Of a stretch of DNA of 5,077 nt, positions 1 to 4,939 are shown piece after piece. The notes beneath the pieces are model-generated. The model made no database searches, had not been told where the DNA came from, and saw only the letters and a program-made list of their open reading frames with translations. Each line of letters begins with the position of its first letter. The stretch's first letter is position 1. Both the position numbers and the translations under genes were made by a program. The DNA comes from Dehalococcoidia bacterium (GTDB lineage Bacteria > Chloroflexota > Dehalococcoidia > GIF9 > AB-539-J10). Location of the stretch: positions 1 to 5,077 of the forward strand of contig JAUWGZ010000086.1 in the NCBI GenBank assembly GCA_030606165.1, read 5' to 3'.

Positions 1-596
1 TCAAAAGGCTTATAATTAAGGTTGTTCTCTCTGCAGTATGCCAGCAGCTCGCCTGTAGCAAAAACATGGTGAGCGTATTTTGCTGGAGCAAAATCGGAAT
101 CGCCATTCCCTACATATATTACCCTGTACCCCAGCTTTAGAAACAATTTAGTATATGCCTCTTTAACGCCATCCTCTAATCGCTTGCCATCCGGTCCCAC
201 ATATTGCACTTTCATCCCTTCAGGGTGGAAGGAAGCTTGCGCAGCATGCACCTCGAGGTTCTTCAGGCCCAGGTCTTTCAGTGTGGCCTCGATATAGAAA
301 TCCAGACCGTTACTCACAATGACTAATCTGAAGCCCTTTCTCCGGCAGTATTTCACCAGTTCGTGAAATCCAGCTCTCACCTTAACCTTGCCTTTTAGCG
401 CCGCAAGTAACGTAGGTTTATCGGCTTTAACCATGGCAAAAGCCTTAGTATTAAACTCCCCGACAGATATCTTGTGCCCCTTATACTCCCGCAGCAATCG
501 CCGCCAATCTCCCTGAGCGAGGGCGTCCAAAAGGAAGAAGCTGGTATCTTCTTCGGTAACTGTACCGTCGAAATCACATTGAACTAAGGTTTTCAT
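1..596 (-). CDS. MtnX-like HAD-IB family phosphatase (C-terminus off window)
   Basis: The minus-strand frame is open from an ATG at 596 to the window edge, giving 198 complete codons without a stop. It shows the HAD phosphatase motifs in order. Motif I is DFDGTVT at residues 8-14, with D8 as the expected nucleophile and D10 as the acid/base. Motif II is VSNG at 94-97 (S95). Motif IV is GNGDSDFAPA at 163-172, with Mg-binding D166 and D168. A helical cap follows motif I. The CDFDGT...ED opening and the overall length resemble the MtnX/phosphoserine-phosphatase-like HAD-IB group. Known members dephosphorylate small metabolites, for example the enol-phosphate intermediate of methionine salvage. 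The substrate here is not shown, and a SerB-like activity is an alternative. The family is usually about 210-230 residues, so only a short tail should be missing. An in-frame stop lies four codons upstream of the ATG, and no other start precedes motif I. The only Shine-Dalgarno-like bases (AAGG) sit unusually close to the start. The protein has no signal peptide and should be cytosolic. It is divergent from proB. Confidence 0.88.
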   Translation of the reverse strand, partial: MKTLVQCDFDGTVTEEDTSFFLLDALAQGDWRRLLREYKGHKISVGEFNTKAFAMVKADKPTLLAALKGKVKVRAGFHELVKYCRRKGFRLVIVSNGLDFYIEATLKDLGLKNLEVHAAQASFHPEGMKVQYVGPDGKRLEDGVKEAYTKLFLKLGYRVIYVGNGDSDFAPAKYAHHVFATGELLAYCRENNLNYKPF

Positions 597-613
597 ACCT
601 TCGACTTAATCAC

Positions 614-635
614 ACGGGCAGTGGCCAGAGCCCGT
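614..635. repeat. GC-rich inverted repeat in the proB/phosphatase intergenic region
   Basis: ACGGGC (614-619) pairs perfectly with GCCCGT (630-635) across a 10-nt loop that contains the palindrome TGGCCA. It lies 18 bp outside the phosphatase start codon, within that gene's predicted 5' leader, so the leader would carry two successive hairpins. There is no T-run. Its role is unknown. Confidence 0.4.
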
Positions 636-650
636 CACACGTACCCTTTC

Positions 651-672
651 CTTCTTACTCTGTAGTAAGGAG
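651..672. repeat. Inverted repeat at the start of the phosphatase leader
   Basis: The arms CTTACT (654-659) and AGTAAG (664-669) form a perfect 6-bp stem with a 4-nt loop. On the plus strand the stem extends to 9 bp (651-659 with 664-672) through one G-U pair; on the minus strand that pair is a mismatch. It lies just after the predicted minus-strand start. No T-run follows on either strand, so it does not look like an intrinsic terminator. It could be a protein-binding site, a 5' stabilising hairpin or chance. Confidence 0.4.
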
Positions 673-680
673 CAGCACAG

Positions 681-708
681 ATTATATCATACCACTCCAG
701 ACCACCAA
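681..708 (-). promoter_or_regulatory. Candidate promoter for the HAD phosphatase gene
   Basis: Read on the minus strand, 681-689 gives TGATATAAT, a perfect extended -10 (TG-n-TATAAT). A weak -35 (TTGGTG, 703-708) lies 16 bp upstream. The predicted start near 674 would give a leader of about 78 nt before the ATG at 596. Seen by eye only; the -35 matches the consensus at three of six positions. Confidence 0.45.
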
Positions 709-788
709 TTACTGGCCGGATTCGATTGCCCGAATGTCTTGCCTCTTCCTTTCCTGAGTTGTCAGTGGGAGTGAAAACTGCTAGATTT

Positions 789-1907
789 ATGTTAATGTCT
801 TACCGTCGCATAGTGGCTAAATTCGGCACAGGCCTCCTTACCTCGGGCACTGACCGTCTCGACTTGAAAGTCATGTCGAGTTTGGTGGAGCAGATAGCCC
901 GACTCCACGGCCAGGGAAGGGAGATAGTAATAATCTCTTCGGGGGCTATTGCTTCGGGAAGACAGAAGCTTGAGAAAGTTCCAGAACGCAAGAACACTCC
1001 TTTTAGACAAGTCCTGGCTTCGGTGGGGCAAAGCCACCTCATGTATACCTACGAACAACTCTTCAGCCAGTATGATATAACTGTAGCCCAGGCACTGCTC
1101 ACCAAGGCAGACCTCTCTGACCGCAGTGGCTATCTTAATGCGCGTAATACCTTACTGGCCCTCATGGAGCTTGGCATAATCTGCATTGTCAATGAGAATG
1201 ACATTGTCGCCATTGACGAAATCGAAGGGCTCAAATTCGGGGATAACGATAATCTTTCCGCCATGGTGGCCAACCTGGTTGATGCTGACCTTCTAGCGCT
1301 GCTCACCGATATCGGAGGCTTGTACACTGCCGACCCAAGTTGCAATCCTCAGGCCCAACTTATTCGTCGGGTGGACAAGATTGACGCCGAAATCGAACGT
1401 ATAGCTAGTGACAGTGCCAGTTGCCAGGGGATTGGCGGCATGGCGACCAAGATTGAGGCAGCCAGGCTAGCTACCTGTTCAGGGGTAAACGTAATCATTG
1501 CCGATGGGCGAGAAACTGACATACTGGTGAAGATTAGCCAGGGAGAAGATACAGGCACTTTCTTTCCCACGCAGGTTAATAAGATGGAGAGCAAAAAGAG
1601 GTGGATGCTCAGCGGGCTGGCTTCCAAAGGTAAGGTCACGGTAGACAAAGGCGCTGTCTTAGCTCTCAAGGAACAAAATAAAAGCCTGCTCCCTGCGGGG
1701 ATTATGAAGGCGGAGGGCGAGTTTCACCGCGGCGATATTGTGGATATCCTGGACGAGAAGGGCAAGCACATTGGCTGTGGTATTTCCAACTACAGCTCTT
1801 CTGATTTAGCTATCATTGGAGGGAAGCACTCTGATAAAATCCTCAGCCTCCTCGGCTACGACTATGGCGACGAAGCGGTTCACAGGAATAATATGGTGCT
1901 GGTGTGA
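789..1907 (+). CDS. proB: Glutamate 5-kinase ProB (kinase plus PUA domain)
   Basis: ProB phosphorylates L-glutamate with ATP to gamma-glutamyl phosphate, the first committed step of proline synthesis, in the cytosol. From the ATG at 789 it is 372 residues, close to the 367 of the E. coli enzyme. The amino-acid kinase domain covers about residues 6-260. It has the KFGT phosphate loop (11-14), ISSGA (49-53), NEND (136-139), FGDNDNLSA (150-158), the nucleotide-site TDIGGLYTADP (173-183) and GIGGMATK (214-221), with K221 in the usual catalytic-lysine position. A PUA domain follows (about 278-355), and the HSDKI...NNMVLV tail is typical. The frame stays open back to an ATG at 726, but that extra sequence looks non-coding. 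ATG 795 (MSYRRIV) is as likely as 789, and no start has a clear ribosome binding site. All key motifs are intact, so it should be active. Its usual partner proA is not next to it but about 3 kb downstream. Confidence 0.95.
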   Translation: MLMSYRRIVAKFGTGLLTSGTDRLDLKVMSSLVEQIARLHGQGREIVIISSGAIASGRQKLEKVPERKNTPFRQVLASVGQSHLMYTYEQLFSQYDITVAQALLTKADLSDRSGYLNARNTLLALMELGIICIVNENDIVAIDEIEGLKFGDNDNLSAMVANLVDADLLALLTDIGGLYTADPSCNPQAQLIRRVDKIDAEIERIASDSASCQGIGGMATKIEAARLATCSGVNVIIADGRETDILVKISQGEDTGTFFPTQVNKMESKKRWMLSGLASKGKVTVDKGAVLALKEQNKSLLPAGIMKAEGEFHRGDIVDILDEKGKHIGCGISNYSSSDLAIIGGKHSDKILSLLGYDYGDEAVHRNNMVLV

Positions 1908-2077
1908 ACAGCATGACTGTACCGCAAGGCATAGCCTCGCTACCGATGCGGAACAATCTGTCCTCTGTCCATACTGCGAAGAGGTCGTTGGCACTGGTCT
2001 CGACTTCGGCTTCGGACTAGACTACAAATGAAGAAAAACGGTCATCATGTTTATTGAGAATTAGATAAGCAAAGGAA

Positions 2078-2338
2078 ATGCCAAAGTACACCCGGGCCCC
2101 TGCCTTAAGTGGCAAGCAATTAATCAGACTATTACGGCAAGATGAGTGGATACTCAAAGGACGAACCATGCATGGTGTGGCATTAGCAAAGTATTTTGGA
2201 GACCGCACCAAAGTTACAGTAATACCGGATACCAGCGCATCACTCGATGATGGCACACTAGCCGCAATATTAGGTGTCAAACAGACAGGTATCGGCAAGA
2301 AGGGCTTACTCGATTTAGTTAATAAGTTTGGATTATAG
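2078..2338 (+). CDS. hicA: HicA-family mRNA interferase toxin
   Basis: This is an 86-residue protein of the HicA/YcfA-like family, small double-stranded-RNA-binding-fold proteins that cleave mRNA and are neutralised by HicB. The N-terminus carries LSGKQLIRLLRQDEWIL (10-26), matching the family's SGKEL...L..DGW opening. H32 (in RTMHGVALAK) is in the position of the catalytic histidine. VTVIPDTSASLDDGTLAAIL (46-65) matches the VTVP...L..GTL..IL stretch. The tail QTGIGKKGLLDLVNKFG extends the usual fold. Families with the GSHH motif have two histidines here; only one is present. The ATG at 2078 has an AAAGGA just 2-4 nt upstream, a poor spacing. No own promoter is evident, and read-through from proB is possible. 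It is unusual in not being co-directional with the hicB-like gene, which it meets end to end. Confidence 0.8.
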   Translation: MPKYTRAPALSGKQLIRLLRQDEWILKGRTMHGVALAKYFGDRTKVTVIPDTSASLDDGTLAAILGVKQTGIGKKGLLDLVNKFGL

Positions 2339-2340
2339 CA

Positions 2341-2658
2341 TCATGCAGCACTGGCTTCGGGAAGCCGCTGCACGTAGGGTTCGATAAAAGTACTTGTTCT
2401 GGGCGATACACAAACTGTAATATTCTTCCTGGGTCTGGCACGATGAAATTCTATGTTATTCTCCCTGAAAAACCGTTGCCGTTCTCCCACATCCTCAAGG
2501 GTGTTCAGGTGAAGCAACACAGCTTCTTTAATCCTTTTGTCTGCTTCTGGTAGAGACCGACCAAAGGTTGCTGTACCAAGCTCTTTGCAATATGCAGTCC
2601 ACCGCCTACCAACTCTGCGGAATTCGAGCGTCAAAACTACATATCCTGTAACCTCCAC
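2341..2658 (-). CDS. hicB: HicB-family antitoxin-like protein
   Basis: The protein has 105 residues from a GTG at 2658. Residues about 5-60 form a HicB-type domain: beta strands around VVLTLEFRRVGRRWTAYCKE, then ELGTATFGRSLPEADKRI, then a helix running into KEAVLLHLNTLEDVGERQRFF. The pattern W.AYC.ELG..TFG.....A....KEA..LHL is characteristic. The C-terminal part (ITVCVSPRTSTFIEPYVQRL) does not look like the helix-turn-helix or ribbon-helix-helix that many HicB proteins use to bind their operator, so autoregulation is uncertain. An ATG five codons earlier (2673) keeps the frame open, but a perfect AAGGAGG lies between it and the GTG with 5-nt spacing, so GTG is the better start. It runs opposite to hicA, ending 2 bp from it, whereas hicAB pairs are normally co-directional. 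It may neutralise this HicA, or it may be an unrelated HicB-like orphan. Confidence 0.75.
   Translation of the reverse strand: MEVTGYVVLTLEFRRVGRRWTAYCKELGTATFGRSLPEADKRIKEAVLLHLNTLEDVGERQRFFRENNIEFHRARPRKNITVCVSPRTSTFIEPYVQRLPEASAA
2344..2372 (+). terminator. Strong hairpin just after hicA, inside the 3' end of hicB
   Basis: TGCAGC (2344-2349) pairs with GCTGCA (2367-2372). Inside that, GGCTTC (2353-2358) pairs with GAAGCC (2361-2366). Only a 3-nt bulge (ACT) on one side interrupts the stem, giving 11-12 bp. It begins 5 nt after the hicA stop and overlaps the last codons of the convergent hicB. No T-run follows on either strand, so it is at best a partial or Rho-assisted terminator or a stabilising 3' structure. 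It could also simply reflect coding sequence. Confidence 0.35.
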
Positions 2659-2663
2659 AATTC

Positions 2664-2670
2664 CCTCCTT
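2664..2670 (-). promoter_or_regulatory. Ribosome binding site that decides the hicB start
   Basis: The minus strand reads AAGGAGG here, a full match to the anti-Shine-Dalgarno core, 5 nt before the GTG at 2658-2656. The upstream ATG (2673) has no such site before it, and this motif would fall inside its coding sequence. The GTG start is therefore preferred. Confidence 0.7.
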
Positions 2671-2708
2671 CATTGTTTATTCAGGCAATTAAGACTCTTG
2701 TGTAGCAA

Positions 2709-2738
2709 TCTGTACATCAATATGATAGCATTTGTCAA
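2709..2738 (-). promoter_or_regulatory. Candidate promoter for hicB
   Basis: On the minus strand a perfect -35 box TTGACA (2733-2738) is followed, after 18 bp, by a weak -10 TACAGA (2709-2714). A start near 2702 would give a leader of about 44 nt before the GTG at 2658. The strong -35 and correct orientation support it; the -10 matches only three of six consensus bases. Confidence 0.4.
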
Positions 2739-2883
2739 TATTTACGGCAAATTATTACTTGTCTTTAGGGGATTGTTGCGGAATGATATATAAAACTAGC
2801 TCCCGGCGGTAGGATCCCACGCCTATACAGACGCTGCCATCTTTATCAGATGACCAACCGTTCTCCAGGAGCCTTTCTTACTA

Positions 2884-2912
2884 CTATCAAAATTATAGTA
2901 AAATGTTATAGT
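2884..2912 (+). promoter_or_regulatory. Candidate promoter for the methyltransferase-nuclease gene
   Basis: TGTTATAGT at 2904-2912 is an extended -10 (TG-n-TATAGT, five of six matches). A weak -35 CTATCA (2884-2889) lies 17 bp upstream. The predicted start is near 2919, about 35 nt before the ATG at 2954. A second copy of the -10-like octamer TTATAGTA lies 13 bp upstream (2893-2900, repeated at 2906-2913), so two overlapping promoters or paired binding sites are possible. Confidence 0.45.
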
Positions 2913-2914
2913 AT

Positions 2915-2933
2915 TGCCAATATCTCATTGGCA
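2915..2933. promoter_or_regulatory. Perfect inverted repeat over the predicted methyltransferase start site; possible operator
   Basis: TGCCAAT (2915-2921) and ATTGGCA (2927-2933) are perfect 7-bp inverted arms around a 5-bp centre (ATCTC). The site covers the transcription start predicted from the adjacent extended -10 and ends 8 nt before the ribosome binding site. That position suits a repressor operator, or a leader hairpin limiting translation. No gene for an obvious cognate regulator (such as a C protein) is in the window. Confidence 0.45.
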
Positions 2934-2953
2934 TTTGCAACGAGGTGGGGGTT

Positions 2954-4411
2954 ATGGACACACTGAAAACCAATGTTTTGTATTATGGCGATAATCTGGA
3001 AATACTGCGCAAGTATATTCCTGACAACTCCATAGACCTTATTTACCTGGACCCGCCCTTTAACAGTAAGAAGGACTACAACATCCTGTTCAAGGAAAAC
3101 GGCGGTGTTGAGTCTGAAGCCCAGATAAAAGCGTTCACCGATACCTGGCACTGGACCCAGACCGCAGAAAACACCTATCACGATATTGTCACTAATGGGC
3201 CGCTAAAAGTCGGGCAGTTGATTGGCGCTTTACATGATGTCATAGGTCAGAACGATGTCATGGCATATCTGGTGATGATGACCAATAGGCTGATAGAACT
3301 GCACCGAGTCCTCAAGCCAACTGGCTCGCTTTATCTTCATTGTGACCCCACCGCTAGCCACTATCTCAAGCTGGTGCTCGACCAGGTATTTGGGCCTACC
3401 AATTTCAGGAACGAGATTGTCTGGTGCTATACGAGCCCTGGGCATTCCAAAAGAGACTTTCAAAGGAAGCACGACATTATTTTCAGGTATAGCAAGAGTG
3501 AAGGTTACACCTTAAATCAACAATTTGTCCCTTATAAGTCGGGGATACATGTTAGTAAAGAAGGCGAGGTATTAGCCTATAAGGGAACTGTAAAACCTAG
3601 TAGAGCACTAGAATATGAGCAGCGAGGAAAACCGATTGAGGATTGGTGGACAGACATTTATTCGGCCGATAGGGTAAGAAAGGAAATGCTTGGCTATGAG
3701 ACCCAAAAGCCCCTTGCCTTGCTTGAGCGTATTATCAAAGCTAGCTCTAACGAGGGCGATGTAGTTCTTGACCCGTTCTGTGGCTGTGGCACAGCACTTG
3801 TTGCTGCTCAAAAATTGAATAGACGATGGGTAGGCATTGACATTACTCACCTTGCTATTGCTCTAATGCGCAACCGCCTTAAGGATAGCTTTGGTATTGA
3901 CGCCGAGGTTATCGGCGAGCCTGTGGACTTGGCTTCCGCCAAGGCTCTAGCAAGGCAAGACCGCTACCAGTTCCAGTGGTGGGCTTTGAGCTTAATCGAA
4001 GCCAGACCACTTGGTGAGAAGAAGAAAGGTGCCGACAAAGGAATTGACGGCGTTATACAGTTCATAGATGACCCCAGTGGTAAGCCAAAGCGAGCCGTGG
4101 TCCAGGTGAAGAGCGGGCATGTAGGCGTTAACGCCATTAGAGAGCTGAGAGCGGTGGCTGCTAACGATGCTCTAGGCATATTCATTACCCTGGAGCCTCC
4201 AACAGGGCCAATGCAGACCGAGGCGGTAAGCGCTGGCTTCTACCACTCGCCGGGCTGGAATAAAGACTATCCCAAAATACAAATATTGACCATAGAAGAG
4301 CTATTGCATGGCAAAGCTGTTGACATGCCGCCACAAACTCAAACAAGTGTTACTTTTGCCAAAGCGCAGAAGGTCTCCAAGAAGGAAGGGGAGCAGCTGC
4401 CGATGCAGTAG
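2954..4411 (+). CDS. Site-specific DNA methyltransferase fused to an Mrr-like PD-(D/E)XK nuclease domain
   Basis: The protein has 485 residues from the ATG at 2954, which follows a GAGGTGGGGG ribosome binding site; an in-frame GTG at 2945 is a weaker alternative. Catalytic motif IV comes first (LDPPF, 32-36). Motif X-like QKPLALLERI (251-260) follows, then the S-adenosylmethionine loop DPFCGCGT (273-280) and motif III-like WVGIDI (292-297). Motif IV before motif I is the permuted order of beta-class amino-methyltransferases (Type II and Type III Mod enzymes). DPPF suggests N6-adenine methylation. The target-recognition region is probably about 150-245. After about residue 340 comes a second domain with KGADKGIDG (358-366, D365) and VVQVKSG (382-388, Q384-x-K386), the D...QxK pattern of the Mrr-type nuclease fold. 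One chain may therefore modify and cut, or the nuclease part may act on modified or foreign DNA. There is no separate restriction or specificity gene, and helicase motifs are absent, which argues against a classical Type III system. Confidence 0.88.
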   Translation: MDTLKTNVLYYGDNLEILRKYIPDNSIDLIYLDPPFNSKKDYNILFKENGGVESEAQIKAFTDTWHWTQTAENTYHDIVTNGPLKVGQLIGALHDVIGQNDVMAYLVMMTNRLIELHRVLKPTGSLYLHCDPTASHYLKLVLDQVFGPTNFRNEIVWCYTSPGHSKRDFQRKHDIIFRYSKSEGYTLNQQFVPYKSGIHVSKEGEVLAYKGTVKPSRALEYEQRGKPIEDWWTDIYSADRVRKEMLGYETQKPLALLERIIKASSNEGDVVLDPFCGCGTALVAAQKLNRRWVGIDITHLAIALMRNRLKDSFGIDAEVIGEPVDLASAKALARQDRYQFQWWALSLIEARPLGEKKKGADKGIDGVIQFIDDPSGKPKRAVVQVKSGHVGVNAIRELRAVAANDALGIFITLEPPTGPMQTEAVSAGFYHSPGWNKDYPKIQILTIEELLHGKAVDMPPQTQTSVTFAKAQKVSKKEGEQLPMQ

Positions 4412-4450
4412 CATTCAATATAGGATTTGGTCAACACGGCTTTTTGAATG
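4412..4450. repeat. Short inverted repeat after the methyltransferase gene
   Basis: CATTCAA (4412-4418), starting right after the stop codon, is the exact inverse of TTGAATG (4444-4450), with a 25-nt spacer between them. The second arm follows a TTTTT run rather than preceding one, so this is not a standard terminator. It may be chance at this length. Confidence 0.2.
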
Positions 4451-4488
4451 ACAAGAAGTGAAGGTACACGGAGAGGTTAAACCAGATA

Positions 4489-4893
4489 ATGTTTGATGGA
4501 TGGCGCCGTGAGCGATTCATACGGAAAACACTGCGTAGACTAGCACAGCAACGAGTAGCTTTGATTCTACAGCCTGGCAATGTTTTGGTGGTCGAAAAGG
4601 CAGTCATGGTAGACGAAGACGAAGGGGTCATGGCAGCATTGCAGACCTGCAATCTCCGAGGCTGGGTCGAGGTTCTCAGTAATGCCATTCCACATGGCAA
4701 GTTAACCCCAGAGGGGAAACTTCCGGAAGGTTCTCTCTATTCGGGCATAGCTCCCGTCTACAGGCTCACTGAGGCTGGCTGGAGTGCGATTCATCGGTCT
4801 CATGAGTGGGTTGTTGCTACCTTCGTCATTGTTACTATTACTCTCATCGCTACCATTATAAGTATTTTTATCGTTACTTCTCTAATAAGATAG
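4489..4893 (+). CDS. Hypothetical protein with one C-terminal membrane helix and a possible winged-helix domain
   Basis: I do not recognise a named family. The protein has 134 residues. The N-terminus is strongly basic (residues 6-22, rich in Arg and Lys) and predicted helical. A mixed middle part contains LQTCNLRGWVEVL (51-63) and PVYRLTEAGWSAIHR (89-103). The L...RGWVE...YRLTEAGW pattern resembles the recognition helix and wing of winged-helix proteins, but this is a weak analogy. Residues about 107-131 are a continuous hydrophobic stretch (WVVATFVIV...IISIFIVTSLI) ending three residues from the C-terminus, a tail-anchored arrangement that would leave the N-terminal domain in the cytoplasm. 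A GGAGAGG site lies at 4470-4476, 12 nt before the ATG, which is rather far. The gene is 77 bp after the methyltransferase on the same strand and may be co-transcribed. It lies 46 bp before proA. Its function is unknown. Confidence 0.7.
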   Translation: MFDGWRRERFIRKTLRRLAQQRVALILQPGNVLVVEKAVMVDEDEGVMAALQTCNLRGWVEVLSNAIPHGKLTPEGKLPEGSLYSGIAPVYRLTEAGWSAIHRSHEWVVATFVIVTITLIATIISIFIVTSLIR

Positions 4894-4920
4894 CTGACAT
4901 CTAAAGGAAGAGGGTTATCA

Positions 4921-4926
4921 TATAAT
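4921..4926 (+). promoter_or_regulatory. Possible -10 box just upstream of proA
   Basis: TATAAT, a perfect -10 hexamer, sits 13 bp before the proA start codon. The nearest -35-like hexamer (CTGACA, 4894-4899) is 21 bp away, beyond the usual 16-18. A start here would fall within or next to the ribosome binding site, giving a nearly leaderless mRNA. AT-rich composition alone could produce it. Confidence 0.25.
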
Positions 4927-4928
4927 TT

Positions 4929-4933
4929 AGGAG
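4929..4933 (+). promoter_or_regulatory. proA ribosome binding site
   Basis: AGGAG lies 6 nt before the ATG at 4940. This is the clearest plus-strand ribosome binding site in the window and fixes the proA start. Confidence 0.75.
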
Positions 4934-4939
4934 AAAAAT

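Noticed and set aside
726..788. N-terminal extension of proB from the ATG at 726
   Set aside because: The added 21 residues do not resemble the ProB N-terminus, and no ribosome binding site precedes 726. Starts at 789 or 795 place the KFGT motif at the usual distance from the N-terminus.
1904..2020. Short frame from GTG 1904 overlapping the proB stop, as a translationally coupled peptide
   Set aside because: The GTG/TGA overlap is attractive, but the 38-codon product is low complexity (Ser, Ala, Leu) with no recognisable family, and it is not the proA start.
1816..2031. 71-codon plus-strand frame overlapping the proB 3' end, with a CPYCEE motif
   Set aside because: Over 90 bp lie inside proB in another frame, there is no ribosome binding site, and a single CxxC is not enough to support a zinc-binding protein.
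2755..2879. Open minus-strand stretch of about 40 codons in the hicB/methyltransferase gap, as a gene remnant
   Set aside because: It reads as plausible protein (LLENGWSSDKDG, then SYRRELVLYIIPQ) but has no ATG start or ribosome binding site, and an open stretch this long is expected by chance. A homology search could revive it as a pseudogene fragment.
2760..2890. tRNA or structured RNA in the gap before the methyltransferase
   Set aside because: No cloverleaf arms or TTCGA-like T-loop could be assembled on either strand; only short palindromes such as CTCCAGGAG are present.
2906..3181. Minus-strand frame across the start of the methyltransferase gene
   Set aside because: It is a shadow of the strongly supported plus-strand methyltransferase and overlaps its promoter and motif IV region.
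2954..4411. Interpretation as the Mod subunit of a Type III restriction system
   Set aside because: The motif order fits Mod, but the C-terminal Mrr-like domain, the modest length and the absence of a helicase-type Res gene nearby argue against it.
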